This document shows, piece by piece, positions 18,234 through 27,586 of a stretch of 49,830 bases of DNA (within the stretch, counting starts at the first letter, position 1; each line of letters begins with the position of its first letter). Location of the stretch: contig JARFRB010000077.1 of NCBI GenBank assembly GCA_029287455.1, positions 1 through 49,830 of the forward strand, given 5' to 3'. The notes beneath the pieces were generated by a model that saw nothing but the letters and a program-made list of their open reading frames with translations, searched no databases and was not told where the DNA came from. The translations under genes and the position numbers were made by a program. Source of the stretch: Pelagibius litoralis. Lineage in GTDB: Bacteria; Pseudomonadota; Alphaproteobacteria; Kiloniellales; DSM-21159.

Positions 18234-18261
18234 CCGTCCCGCTTCAAGCGAAGCCTTCGGC

Positions 18262-19590
18262 CTAGCTGTTGTCGGCCTGGAACTGGCGGAGCAATTCGTT
18301 GCCCCGCTTGACCGCGTCGTCGAGCCCCTGCTCGGCGGTCTTGTCGCCGGACCAGATCGCCTCAAGCTCCTCGTTGATGATGTCGCGGATCTGGACGAAG
18401 TTGCCCAGGCGCAGGCCCTTGGAGTTCTCCGTCGGGGCCTTGTTGGTCATCTGCTTGATCGAGGTGTCCGTGCCCGGGTTCGCATCGTAGAAGCCCTGGG
18501 ACGCGGTCAACTCCGCGGCCGCGTTGGTGATCGGCAGATAGCCGGTGCCCTGGTGCCATTCCGCCTGCACCTCCGGCGAGGACAGGTAGGTGAAGAACTT
18601 GGCGACACCCGCGTAGTCGTCCGCCGGCTTGCCCTGCAGGACCCACAAGGTCGCACCGCCGATGATCGAGTTCTGCGGGGCGCCCGAGGCCTGCGGCCAG
18701 TAGGGCAGCAGGCCCACGCCGAATTCGAAATCGGTGACGTTGCCCCTCACCCCGGCATAGGCGGCCGAGGAGTTCATGTACATGGCACACTCGCCGGAAT
18801 AGAACAGCGGCGCGGAGTCGGAACGGCGCCCGCCGTACTGGAAGACCTTGTCGCCCTGCCAATCGGCAAGCTGGCCGATGTGGGCCTTGTGCAGGTCGCT
18901 GTTGAAGGCGAGCTCGGTGTCGATGCCGGCGAAGCCGTTCGCCTCGGTCGCGAAAGGCACGTTGTGCCAGGCGCCGAAGTTCTCAAGCTGCACCCAGGAT
19001 TGCCAACCCGTGGTGAAGCCGCAGTTGGCCGCGCCGGAGGCGATGATCTTCTCCGCGGCCTCGCCCAATTCCGGCCAGGTCGTGGGTGGCGAATTCGGGT
19101 CGAGCCCGGCTTTCTCGAAGGCGGTCTTGTTGTAGTACAGCACCGGCGTGGAGCTGTTGAAGGGCATCGAGAGCATGTTGCCCTCGGTGTCGGTGTAGTA
19201 GCCCACCACGCTGGACAGATAGCCGCTCGGGTCGAAGGGCTCGTTGGCGTCGGCCATGAGCTGATAGACCGGATAGATGGCGCCCTCGGCCGCCATCATG
19301 GTCGCGGTGCCCACCTCGAAGACCTGCACGATGTGGGGCTGCTGCTTGGCGCGGAACGCGGCGATGGCGCCGGTCATGGTCTCGGTGTAGTTGCCCTTGT
19401 AAACCGGCACCACCTCATAGTCCGATTGCGAGGCGTTAAAGCCGGCGGCGATGGCGTTGACCTTTTCGCCCAGTTCGCCACCCATGGCATGCCACCATTC
19501 GATTTTGGTCTGCGCCTGCGCGGTGGTCGCCGCGAGGCTCACCAGCGCTATGCCGGCAACCGCCGACAAGAGCTTCCCGTGAAGCGTCAT
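18262..19590 (-). CDS. ugpB: Glycerol-3-phosphate periplasmic binding protein
   Basis: 442 residues, family length. A Sec signal peptide ends at AQA (residue 26). The body follows E. coli UgpB closely: WHAMGGELGEKVN, YKGNYTETMTGAIAAFR, FEVGTATMMAAEGAIYPVY, MPFNSSTPVLYYNKTAFE, WQSWVQLENFGAWHNVPFA and GLRLGNFVQIRDIINEELE. It binds glycerol-3-phosphate (or glycerophosphodiesters) in the periplasm, supplying phosphate and lipid precursors. ATG 19590 has AGAGGGCAA upstream. First gene of the operon; I could not see a convincing Pho box. Confidence 0.95.
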   Translation of the reverse strand: MTLHGKLLSAVAGIALVSLAATTAQAQTKIEWWHAMGGELGEKVNAIAAGFNASQSDYEVVPVYKGNYTETMTGAIAAFRAKQQPHIVQVFEVGTATMMAAEGAIYPVYQLMADANEPFDPSGYLSSVVGYYTDTEGNMLSMPFNSSTPVLYYNKTAFEKAGLDPNSPPTTWPELGEAAEKIIASGAANCGFTTGWQSWVQLENFGAWHNVPFATEANGFAGIDTELAFNSDLHKAHIGQLADWQGDKVFQYGGRRSDSAPLFYSGECAMYMNSSAAYAGVRGNVTDFEFGVGLLPYWPQASGAPQNSIIGGATLWVLQGKPADDYAGVAKFFTYLSSPEVQAEWHQGTGYLPITNAAAELTASQGFYDANPGTDTSIKQMTNKAPTENSKGLRLGNFVQIRDIINEELEAIWSGDKTAEQGLDDAVKRGNELLRQFQADNS

Positions 19591-19894
19591 TTGCCCTCTC
19601 CTATGATGATTAGATTCCCCGCCCGCCGGACGTGCATACATCGCATCTACTCAAAGGCATTTGCTGGATGCGGGCCGATGGCGTTTACTTAGCGGGCAAC
19701 CGAGACTGCCGTTTTGCAGTTTCATGAATCATTCTCGACACCCATTTTCCGTAATTCAACACACTTGTAGCGGGTTGACCTATTCGGGGGTGGCGCCTCG
19801 CCGCCGGCGCACGATGCGCAAAGTCTTGCCAGCGGAAGCGAAAGCCGCCACATAAAAGGCTCGAATTTCCTTAGAGGTCGGAAAAGAGGGCGTA
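19591..19894. promoter_or_regulatory. Divergent ugpB / ybbN intergenic region
   Basis: 304 bases without a gene. It must hold the promoters of both flanking genes. An inverted repeat ACTGC-N6-GCAGT at 19705-19720 lies in an A/T-richer part and could be an operator of ugp. No clear sigma-70 or Pho-box match was found by eye. Confidence 0.4.
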
Positions 19895-20845
19895 ATGGAA
19901 CCTATCATTGGCGCGGGAATGCCGGCGGCGGATGCCACGGGGCAAGCGGGCGGCGCCGCTGGCGATGTGATCAAGGACAGCGACACTCAATCCTTCGCCC
20001 AGGATGTGATTCAGGCCTCCATGCAGCAGCCGGTGCTGGTGGATTTCTGGGCAACTTGGTGCGGACCCTGTAAGCAGCTTGGGCCGGCGCTGGAGCGCCT
20101 GGTGGCCGAGCGGCGCGGCGCGGTCAAACTGGTCAAGATCGACGTGGACAAGAACCAGGCCCTGGCCCAGCAGCTGCGGATCGCCTCCATCCCAACGGTC
20201 TATGCCTTCTTCCAGGGCCAGCCGGTGGACGGGTTCCAGGGTGCCCTCCCCGAAAGCCAGCTCAAGCAATTCCTGGATCAGGTTATCGAGAAGACCGGCG
20301 GCCCCGCCGGACAAGGCCCTTCCATCGAGCAAGCCTTGGAGCAGGCCAAGGAGCTTCAGGACGCCGGTCAGCCCGAGCAGGCCGCCGCTATCTATGCCCA
20401 AGTCCTGCAGCTGGACGAGCGCAACGTGGCCGCGATCACCGGCCTGCTGCGCTGCCAAATGGATCTTGGCGACCTGGCCGGCGCGCAGGAGATGTACGAA
20501 GGGCTGGAAGAGGATTTGCAGTCCAAGCCGGAAATCCAGTCGGTCCGCGCGGCCCTTGAACTGGCCCAGAAGAGCGGCGATACCGGCGAGATCGCGGAGT
20601 TGCTGGAGAAGGTCGCTCATAACCCGGGCGACCACCAGTCGCGCTACGAGCTGGCCGAGGCGCTCTACGCCGCCGACAAGCGCGAGGCGGCGGCCGACGA
20701 GCTTCTGGAGATCGTGCGCCGGCAACGCGGCTGGAACGAGGATGCGGCGCGCAAGCTGCTGCTCACCTACTTCGAGGCCTGGGGGCCGAGCGATCCCCTG
20801 ACGGTGGATGCCAGGCGGCGCTTGTCCTCGCTGCTATTCGCATGA
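19895..20845 (+). CDS. ybbN: Thioredoxin-TPR protein YbbN/CnoX
   Basis: 316 residues. A thioredoxin fold with WCGPCK at 55-60 is followed by a TPR-like helical region (about 110-310). Because the active-site WCGPC is intact, it can in principle do redox chemistry, unlike E. coli YbbN (SxxC). CnoX/YbbN proteins protect unfolded clients during oxidative stress and hand them to GroEL or DnaK. The N-terminal 22 residues are Gly/Ala-rich and disordered. The stop overlaps the next start (ATGA). Confidence 0.9.
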   Translation: MEPIIGAGMPAADATGQAGGAAGDVIKDSDTQSFAQDVIQASMQQPVLVDFWATWCGPCKQLGPALERLVAERRGAVKLVKIDVDKNQALAQQLRIASIPTVYAFFQGQPVDGFQGALPESQLKQFLDQVIEKTGGPAGQGPSIEQALEQAKELQDAGQPEQAAAIYAQVLQLDERNVAAITGLLRCQMDLGDLAGAQEMYEGLEEDLQSKPEIQSVRAALELAQKSGDTGEIAELLEKVAHNPGDHQSRYELAEALYAADKREAAADELLEIVRRQRGWNEDAARKLLLTYFEAWGPSDPLTVDARRRLSSLLFA

Positions 20846-21525
20846 GTGCAGAGCTTTTCGAGCCTGGCTTCGATTCCCTGCCCGAGGCGCTGCCGATCTT
20901 TCCCCTGACGGGCGTGCTTCTGCTGCCTGGCGGAAAGCTTCCGCTCAACATCTTCGAGCCGCGCTATCTGGCCATGACCCGCGACGCGCTCGCGGGCACC
21001 CGGCTGATTGGCATGGTGCAGCCCAACCCCGCCGCCGATTCTCCACAGCCCTCGGACGGGGGCGCGGCGGAGGTCTATAAGACGGGCTGCGCCGGACGCA
21101 TCACCGCCTTCAACGAAACCGAGGATGGGCGCTATCTCATCAGCTTGAGCGGCCTTATCCGCTTCGATATCGCCGAGGAATTGCCCATGGTCTCCGGCTA
21201 CCGCCGGGTGCGGCCGGATTGGTCGCGCTTTTCCGGCGACCTGAACGACGTGGAGGGGGCGGAGGCGGCTATTGACCGGGACCGCCTGCTCGATGCCTTG
21301 CGCGCCTACTTCGACGCCGAGGGACTGTCCGGCGATTGGGATGCTATCTCCCAGAGCCCCGACGAGCGCCTGGTCACCTCGCTCGCCATGATCTGCCCCT
21401 TCGGCGGGCCGGAGAAGCAGGCGTTGCTGGAGGCTCCGGACCTGGCGGAGCGGGCACGCACGATCACCGCGATTCTGGAGATGGCGGCGCTCGACGGCGG
21501 CGAGGGTGCCGCTTCGCGTCACTGA
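20842..21525 (+). CDS. LON peptidase substrate-binding-domain protein
   Basis: 227 residues, corresponds only to the N-terminal substrate-recognition domain of Lon protease (LPIFPLTGVLLLPGGKLPLN, IFEPRYLAMTRDAL, GCAGRITAFNETEDGRYLI); no AAA or protease part. Such stand-alone domains are widespread in alphaproteobacteria downstream of ybbN; their role is unproven, perhaps substrate binding or adaptor work. Translationally coupled to ybbN by ATGA overlap. Confidence 0.9.
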   Translation: MSAELFEPGFDSLPEALPIFPLTGVLLLPGGKLPLNIFEPRYLAMTRDALAGTRLIGMVQPNPAADSPQPSDGGAAEVYKTGCAGRITAFNETEDGRYLISLSGLIRFDIAEELPMVSGYRRVRPDWSRFSGDLNDVEGAEAAIDRDRLLDALRAYFDAEGLSGDWDAISQSPDERLVTSLAMICPFGGPEKQALLEAPDLAERARTITAILEMAALDGGEGAASRH

Positions 21526-21552
21526 GGCGGCAGAGGGAAGAGTAGGAAAGAC

Positions 21553-21765
21553 ATGAGCACGGCCAAATCCGGCGCGAAACCCGGCGTCAAACCCGGCATC
21601 GACCGCAAGCTTCTCGAATTTCTGGTTTGCCCGCTGACCAAGACGCCGCTCGACTACGACGCCGAGCGCCAAGAACTGATCAGCCGCCAGGCCGGCCTTG
21701 CCTTCCCGATCCGCGACGGCATCCCCATCATGCTGCCCGAGGAAGCGCGCCAACTGGACGAATAG
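21553..21765 (+). CDS. Trm112 family protein
   Basis: 70 residues. The core [17 protein letters not shown] followed by [19 protein letters not shown] is the Trm112/UPF0434 signature. In eukaryotes and archaea Trm112 activates methyltransferases; bacterial members are less well known. Only one Cys (C26) remains, so zinc binding as in four-Cys members is unlikely. A Lys/Gly-rich 15-residue N-terminal tail is present. Starts 27 bases after the LON-domain gene. Confidence 0.9.
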   Translation: MSTAKSGAKPGVKPGIDRKLLEFLVCPLTKTPLDYDAERQELISRQAGLAFPIRDGIPIMLPEEARQLDE

Positions 21766-21806
21766 TCCGGTTGCGAGAATAAGCCCCCCACACCAAGGCC
21801 CCCTTC

Positions 21807-22178
21807 ATGAGCGAATTCGACGTCAAGCACCACCCCACCGAACTGCGCTACCTGAGCGCGGAGAAGCTCTTGCGCGTTGAATTCGACGACAGCCGCGTCT
21901 TCGACCTGCCGGCCGAATACCTGCGCGTCGAAAGCCCATCGGCCGAGGTGCAGGGCCACGGCCCCGGCCAAAAGCAAACCGTCGCCGGCCGCCGCCACGT
22001 GGGAATCATGGCCATCGAGCCGGTGGGCAGCTACGCCGTCCGCCTCAAATTCGACGACCTCCACGACACCGGCCTCTACTCCTGGGACTACCTCTACAAA
22101 CTCGGCGAGGACCAGGAGACGATCTGGGGCGAATACCTCGCCTCGCTCGAAGCAAAGGGTCTGAAGCGCGAGCCGTGA
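21807..22178 (+). CDS. DUF971 domain protein
   Basis: 123 residues. FDDSRVFDLPAEYLRVESPSAEVQGHG and VGIMAIEPVGSYAVRLKFDD, then DTGLYSWDYLYKLG are the DUF971 (gamma-butyrobetaine-hydroxylase-like N-terminal) signature. Stand-alone DUF971 proteins are associated with iron-sulfur protein biogenesis (ApbC/Mrp neighbourhood) in some bacteria; function here is not shown. It ends the ybbN operon, 41 bases after the Trm112 gene. Confidence 0.9.
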   Translation: MSEFDVKHHPTELRYLSAEKLLRVEFDDSRVFDLPAEYLRVESPSAEVQGHGPGQKQTVAGRRHVGIMAIEPVGSYAVRLKFDDLHDTGLYSWDYLYKLGEDQETIWGEYLASLEAKGLKREP

Positions 22179-22261
22179 GGGTGCAGGTGTGCTGAACTGC
22201 TGGCCGCTACCGCTCCGGCGCATACTGCAAGACCGAGGACCGCCTGAAGGTGCAGGCGAAA

Positions 22262-22607
22262 ACCGCGTACCGCTCAGTAGCCGCGCCCAGAACAAGCCGT
22301 CGAAGGACTCCGCCGCGGCAAATAGCATGCATGACACTGCGGCCAGCACAAGGGAGGCGACCAGCACGGCGCGGACGCCGTAGCGATCCAGCCAGGCGCC
22401 CATGGGCAGCTGCAGGACGGCGAAGGACGCGAAGTACGCTCCCGCGAGCAACCCCAACTCCGCCGGGCTTACGCCAAACTCCCCCGTAAAAATTGGCGCC
22501 AGGGCGGCGGTGACGCCCCTCAGCAATGACGAAAGCAAATATCCCGCCGCGAAGATGGCGAGCAGGAGGCCGAGCTTAATTCCCAACGGGGGCGGATTGT
22601 CTTTCAC
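22262..22607 (-). pseudogene. Truncated MFS transporter, N-terminal fragment
   Basis: From a GTG at 22607 about 115 codons encode a typical major-facilitator N-terminus: a first membrane helix (LGLLLAIFAAGYLLSSLLRG), the ALAPIFTGEFGVSPAELGLL loop, and the motif-A region GAWLDRYGVRAVLVASLVLA. After ...GLFWARLLSG the protein similarity stops and the frame runs antisense through DUF971. Roughly three quarters of the transporter is missing, so this is a relic. The 3' boundary is approximate. Confidence 0.8.
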
Positions 22608-22988
22608 GCGGTGTCATCTCCAGCAGAGTGAGTGCGAGCGAACAGGTCGCTTGGCGGCTGTGCGAATTGAGCCTGCAAGGCCCACCCCGGACGAATGCCG
22701 AGGACCCAGTTTGATGTGCGCCGGCGCGGGCGAAGGTTGCTCGGCGCGCGAGGCATTCACCCCGAGCCCGACAAAATACCCGCATAAATAGATGTTGCTA
22801 GCTTGAAGGCTGTTCTGGCGGCAAGGGCTATCACAACGCCGCAGATCTTATGAGAACGGCGGAAAAATGAGCAATTACAAAATCTAATTTACAAGCAGTT
22901 CCTACAAGAATGTAGTCTGATACACAATTATAGAGTGTGTCAATGGGTTTGTCGGCGCAGGGCCGCGTCCTATCGCCCCTTCACCCCC
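22608..22988. other. Gene-free stretch with A/T-rich core
   Basis: 381 bases between the MFS relic and the ubiH-like gene. The part from about 22780 to 22950 is much richer in A and T than its surroundings and contains no convincing gene, promoter or terminator. Together with the neighbouring relic it looks like the scar of a deletion or of decayed acquired DNA. Confidence 0.5.
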
Positions 22989-24269
22989 CTACAGCGGCTC
23001 ACCCCGCGCCAGGCGCGGCAGGTCCCCCGAGAGGCCCATGGCGTGGTGCATGAAGAAGCGGCGCAGGGGCCCGATGCGGTTGACGGTGGCCAGGCCCAGG
23101 TCGCGGGCGGCGCGGATGGGGGGCAGGTCACTGGAGAAGAGGCGGTTGAGGCCGTCGGTGACGGCGGTCAGCGTCAGTGTGTCGAAGCGGCGCCAGCGGG
23201 CATAGCGGTCCAGCGCCTCCGCGGCCCCCAGGTCGAGGCCTAGGCGCCGGCGGTCCACGATGCACTCGGCCAGTGCCGCTACGTCGCGCAGGCCAAGGTT
23301 GAAGCCCTGGCCGGCGATGGGGTGGATGACGTGGGCCGCATCCCCGATCAAGGCCAGGCGCCGGTCCGTGCCGCGCGCCGCCAGCAGCACCGAGAGCGGA
23401 TAGCTCCAGCGCCGGCCCTCCAGTTCGAACTTGCCCAGGCTGTCGCCGAAACGCCTTTGCACCTCGCCCGCGAAGGCCGCCGGGTCCAGCTTCATGGCCC
23501 AGTCGGTAAGCGCCCGCTTTTCCGTCCAGACCAGGGAAGAGCGGTGGGCGCCCCCCGGCCCGTCGGTCATCGGCAGCACCGCGAAGGGGCCCGAGGGCAG
23601 GAAGTGCTCGTGCGCCGTGCCGTGGTGCGGGCGCTCGTGCAGCAAGGTGCAGACCAGGCCCGCCTGGGGATAGTCCACGACCCGCGCGGCGATGCCCGCC
23701 GCCTGGCGCAGGCGCGAGTTGCGCCCGTCCGCGGCGATCAAAAGTTCGGCCCGCAAAGCACGCCCGTCCTCGAGCCGGACCTCCGCCCAACGGTTGCCCC
23801 GCTCAGTTTCGGCGACCTTGGCGGGGGCGATCCTCACGAGGGAGGGCAGGGCGGCGGCGCGGGCGTCCAGCGCCGCACGCAGCAGGCGGTTCTCCACGAT
23901 CCAGCCCATGGGCTCGCCGTCCACCTCCTCCGCGTCGAAATGCAGGAAGAGCGGGGGTGCGGGCCGGCCGATCCGTCCGTCGGACACCCGGATATCGACG
24001 ATGGGCTGGGCCTCTTGCAGCTCTTGCCACACGCCCGCGCCCTCAAGGATGCGCCGGGACCCCCGGGCGATCGCCGAGGCGCGGCCATCGTAGGGGGCCG
24101 CCGCCAGCACGTCCGGCGCCTGGGCATCGATCACCGCCACCTCGACGCCGGCCGAAGCCAGGGCCGTCCCCATGGACAGGCCCACCAGCCCACCGCCGAC
24201 CACAGCGACCTCCATGGTCTCTGGAGCGGGTGTGCGGGACCGGCGGGATTTCGGGGTCGCAGCAGACAT
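22989..24269 (-). CDS. UbiH/UbiF/VisC-family FAD-dependent hydroxylase
   Basis: 426 residues from ATG 24269. FAD-binding GGGLVG at 25-30, the second FAD motif GDAAHVIHPIAGQGFNLGLRD from 309, and the C-terminal MSGDLPRLARG-type ending mark it as a ubiquinone-biosynthesis aromatic hydroxylase. In alphaproteobacteria single enzymes of this family (UbiL, UbiM) may hydroxylate more than one ring position, so the position cannot be assigned. Start is uncertain: ATG 24215 (METMEV context) would put the glycine motif right at the N-terminus and GTG 24344 or ATG 24329 would add a basic leader; none has a strong ribosome binding site. Divergent from glnK. Confidence 0.88.
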   Translation of the reverse strand: MSAATPKSRRSRTPAPETMEVAVVGGGLVGLSMGTALASAGVEVAVIDAQAPDVLAAAPYDGRASAIARGSRRILEGAGVWQELQEAQPIVDIRVSDGRIGRPAPPLFLHFDAEEVDGEPMGWIVENRLLRAALDARAAALPSLVRIAPAKVAETERGNRWAEVRLEDGRALRAELLIAADGRNSRLRQAAGIAARVVDYPQAGLVCTLLHERPHHGTAHEHFLPSGPFAVLPMTDGPGGAHRSSLVWTEKRALTDWAMKLDPAAFAGEVQRRFGDSLGKFELEGRRWSYPLSVLLAARGTDRRLALIGDAAHVIHPIAGQGFNLGLRDVAALAECIVDRRRLGLDLGAAEALDRYARWRRFDTLTLTAVTDGLNRLFSSDLPPIRAARDLGLATVNRIGPLRRFFMHHAMGLSGDLPRLARGEPL

Positions 24270-24349
24270 GGAGATAAGATCGGGCGGGCGCGCGGATCTG
24301 TCCAGGGCGATTCGCCACGGCTGGGGCATCCTGTCACTCTTCACCTAAC

Positions 24350-24395
24350 TGCCTAAAAATTAATCAGATCATCGAAAATGCCTAAAATTAAGGCG
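24350..24395. promoter_or_regulatory. Paired TGCCTAAAA(A)TTAA repeats, possible operator
   Basis: TGCCTAAAAATTAA at 24350-24363 and TGCCTAAAATTAA at 24379-24391 are direct repeats 29 bases apart, about three helical turns. The second copy is also an imperfect palindrome (GCCT...AGGC). They lie in the divergent ubiH/glnK region, near the likely ubiH-like promoter. Confidence 0.35.
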
Positions 24396-24480
24396 TTATC
24401 AGAGCCTCTGTTCCGCGTATCGACCTTGGATTTCGGCTAAGGCTGTTGTTTTAGAAAGGCTTTTCTGCTCCAGCGGCGAG

Positions 24481-24496
24481 TTGGCACGCTTCTTGA
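24481..24496 (+). promoter_or_regulatory. Candidate sigma-54 promoter of glnK-amtB
   Basis: TTGGCACGCTTCTTGA matches the -24/-12 consensus TGGCACG-N4-TTGC in all but the last base. Position about 140 bases before glnK and the known NtrC/sigma-54 control of glnK-amtB in proteobacteria support it. I did not find a convincing NtrC site upstream. Confidence 0.6.
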
Positions 24497-24976
<480 letters not shown>

Positions 24977-24989
24977 GGGAAGGGGGCTC

Positions 24990-26354
24990 ATGTCCACAAT
25001 GCTCTCCACTTTGCGCAATCTCACCGGCGGCGGGGCGGCTGCCCTGGCCGTCGCGACGCTGGCGACGCCGGCCCTGGCCGAGGTCAGCGGCGAAACCGCC
25101 TTCGTCTTCAACACCTTCTTGTTCCTGTTCAGCGGCGCCATCGTGATGTTGATGGCCGCCGGCTTCGCCATGCTGGAATCCGGCCTGGTCAGGACCAAGA
25201 ACACCGCCTCGATCTGCTTGAAGAACATCTCGCTCTACTCGGTCGCGGGCATCATGTACTACCTCATCGGCTACAACCTGATGTATGTCGATGTCAGCGG
25301 CTATCTCGGCAGTTTCGGTCTCCTCTACAACCCGAGCGGCGCGGAAGTGGCGCTGAAGGGCGGCAGCGAGGATGCGGCCGTTCTGGCCGAAGTCGTCGAT
25401 AACGGCTACTCGGTGATGTCCGACTGGTTCTTCCAGATGGTTTTCGTGGCCACCACCACGTCCATCGTGTCGGGCACCCTGGCGGAGCGCCTGAAGATTT
25501 GGCCCTTCATGATCTTCACCGCGATCCTGGCCGGCATCATCTACCCGATCCAGGGCTCCTGGACCTGGGGCGGCGGCTGGCTCAGCGAAATGGGCTTCTC
25601 CGACTTCGCGGGCTCGACCATCGTGCACTCCGTGGGTGGCTGGGCGGCCTTGACCGGCGCCATCTTCCTGGGCGCGCGCAAGGGCAAGTACGGGCCGGAC
25701 GGGCGGGTGCATCCGCTGCCGGGCGCCAACCTGCCGCTGGCAACCCTGGGCACCTTCGTGCTGTGGTTCGGCTGGTTCGGCTTCAACGGAGGTTCTCAGC
25801 TCGCCCTTGGCAGTGCCCTCGACGCGGCCGCGGTGGCGATCGTTTTCGTCAACACCAACCTGGCGGCAGCCGGCGGCGTGGTCGCGGCGATGGCCATGAC
25901 CCAGATCCTCTACAAGAAGATCGACCTTACCATGGCTCTCAACGGCGCCTTGGCGGGCTTGGTGTCCATCACGGCCGGGCCGGACCTCGACAACCACCTG
26001 CTCTCGATCATCATCGGCGCCATCGGCGGCATCATCGTTGTCTTCGCGGTGCCGGCGCTGGACAAGCTGAAGATCGACGATGTGGTGGGGGCGATCTCCG
26101 TCCACTTGGTGGCCGGTGTTTGGGGCACGCTCGCCGTCGGCATCTTCGGTGGTGGAGACATCGTGACGCAGGTGATCGGCATCGTCGCCATCGGCATCTT
26201 CATGGTGGTCACCTCCAGCATCGTCTGGCTTGCCTTGAAGTACACCATTGGCATCCGAGTGACCGACGAGGCCGAGGACCTGGGCCTCGACCGCGCCGAA
26301 CTCGGCATGGAAGCCTATCCGGAATTCGGCCACGGCTCGCAAAGCCTGACCTGA
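24990..26354 (+). CDS. amtB: Ammonium transporter AmtB
   Basis: 454 residues with an N-terminal signal-like segment (about 11-30, ending TPALA) and eleven membrane helices. Landmarks: AGFAMLESGLVRTKN, DWFFQMVFVATTTSIVSG, the pore region GSTIVHSVGGWAALTGA, GWFGFNGGS and ISVHLVAGVWGTLAVG, containing the twin His of the conduction path. It moves ammonium across the inner membrane and is gated by GlnK. A strong SD (GGAAGGGGG) precedes ATG 24990. A clear terminator follows. Confidence 0.97.
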   Translation: MSTMLSTLRNLTGGGAAALAVATLATPALAEVSGETAFVFNTFLFLFSGAIVMLMAAGFAMLESGLVRTKNTASICLKNISLYSVAGIMYYLIGYNLMYVDVSGYLGSFGLLYNPSGAEVALKGGSEDAAVLAEVVDNGYSVMSDWFFQMVFVATTTSIVSGTLAERLKIWPFMIFTAILAGIIYPIQGSWTWGGGWLSEMGFSDFAGSTIVHSVGGWAALTGAIFLGARKGKYGPDGRVHPLPGANLPLATLGTFVLWFGWFGFNGGSQLALGSALDAAAVAIVFVNTNLAAAGGVVAAMAMTQILYKKIDLTMALNGALAGLVSITAGPDLDNHLLSIIIGAIGGIIVVFAVPALDKLKIDDVVGAISVHLVAGVWGTLAVGIFGGGDIVTQVIGIVAIGIFMVVTSSIVWLALKYTIGIRVTDEAEDLGLDRAELGMEAYPEFGHGSQSLT

Positions 26355-26411
26355 GGAGGTTCCGGAGAAAGACGCAAATTACACCGTTAAGGCGATCCTC
26401 CGCCTCACCTT

Positions 26412-26445
26412 GGCCCGGCAGGTTTTCTGCCGGGCCTTTCTTCTT
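26412..26445 (+). terminator. Intrinsic terminator of glnK-amtB
   Basis: GGCCCGGCAG/CTGCCGGGCC is a perfect 10-bp stem with GTTTT loop, followed by TTTCTTCTT. It lies 58 bases after the amtB stop. Confidence 0.9.
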
Positions 26446-26515
26446 GGCTCTTGCCCACGGGGCTCCAGTGGTCAAAATGAGAGCCGTGGAGATTGAAGAG
26501 AGGAGCGGCGCGCTA

Positions 26516-27586
26516 ATGAGCGGCCCCTTGATACTTGCCGCCTATACACTTGGCCAGACCGCCCGAGTTGGCGTCTATTGGGGCCAATACCTGATGACGG
26601 CCCGGATGACGCGGCCTCCCAAGCGCAAAGCCGCGAAGGCGAAACGGACGCCGGCGGGGGCCTTCCCAAAGCGTGCGGAAGTTTTGCGCGACTTGCAGGG
26701 GCTTCTGCGGCGGGATTGGGAGAACATCGCCCGCGGCCTCTACCGTCCGCCGCACGACCTGCTTGAGGCCCCCTTGGAGGGCATGTCGCTGGCCGGCCGC
26801 TATTTTCGGGACCTCAGGCGCGTTGAGCGCCGCCGCCACGCGGGCGGCCATGGCGAGGTCCGCGCGGGCTTGGCCGAACGGGCGGCGGAGTTTCCCAGCT
26901 ATTATCTGCAGAACTTTCACTTCCAAACCGACGGCTGGCTCTCGCGGGACTCCGCCGCGCTCTACGACCATCAGGTCGAGGTTTTGTTTACCGGCGGGGC
27001 CGACGCGATGCGCCGCATGGCCTTGGTCCCGCTGGCGCGCTTTCTGCGCGGGCGCCGTCAAGCCCAATGCCGGATGATCGACGTCGCCTGCGGCACCGGC
27101 CGTTTCCTGACCTTCGTCAAGGACAACTTCCCCAGGCTGTCAGTGACCGCGCTGGATTTAAGCCCGGATTACCTGGACCAGGCGCGCGCGAACCTGAGGC
27201 CGTGGCGCGGGGTGGACTTCGTGCGGGCGGCCGCGGAAGCCACGGGGCTGCCGGAGGAAAGCCACGACCTCGCCACCTGTGTCTACCTCTTCCACGAACT
27301 GCCGCCCAGGGTGCGGCCCTTGGTCGCCTTTGAGATCGCCCGCCTTCTCAAGCCCGGCGGCCTCTTGATCCTGGTGGACTCCCTGCAGAAGGGGGACAAC
27401 CCCTCCTACGACGGGCTGCTCGACCAGTTTCCCGTGTCGTTCCACGAGCCGTATTACAGCAGTTATGTGCGCTGCGACCTGGAAAGCCTTTTTGCCGACG
27501 CGGGGCTGATTGCGGAAAACACCGAGATCGCCTTCTTCTCCCGCATCATGACCTTCCGCAAGCCCGGCGGTCACGCCAGCAGGTGA
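26516..27586 (+). CDS. Class I SAM-dependent methyltransferase
   Basis: 356 residues. Motif I DVACGTGRF at 189-197, acidic residue after beta-2 (VTALDLSPDYLDQAR) and a post-motif III (LLKPGGLLILVDS) are present, so SAM binding is well supported. The N-terminal 170 residues have a hydrophobic patch (1-26), a Lys/Arg-rich stretch (32-54) and YYLQNFHFQTDGWLS then YDHQVEVLF, a pattern of ubiquinone/menaquinone-like or lipid methyltransferases; substrate unknown. I prefer ATG 26516 (GAGGAG upstream) to ATG 26477. Its end overlaps the convergent hemW gene by 16 bases. Confidence 0.82.
   Translation: MSGPLILAAYTLGQTARVGVYWGQYLMTARMTRPPKRKAAKAKRTPAGAFPKRAEVLRDLQGLLRRDWENIARGLYRPPHDLLEAPLEGMSLAGRYFRDLRRVERRRHAGGHGEVRAGLAERAAEFPSYYLQNFHFQTDGWLSRDSAALYDHQVEVLFTGGADAMRRMALVPLARFLRGRRQAQCRMIDVACGTGRFLTFVKDNFPRLSVTALDLSPDYLDQARANLRPWRGVDFVRAAAEATGLPEESHDLATCVYLFHELPPRVRPLVAFEIARLLKPGGLLILVDSLQKGDNPSYDGLLDQFPVSFHEPYYSSYVRCDLESLFADAGLIAENTEIAFFSRIMTFRKPGGHASR

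Noticed and set aside
21654-22260. Continuation of the MFS frame through DUF971
   Set aside because: Similarity to MFS stops near 22265; the rest is antisense to an intact DUF971 gene.
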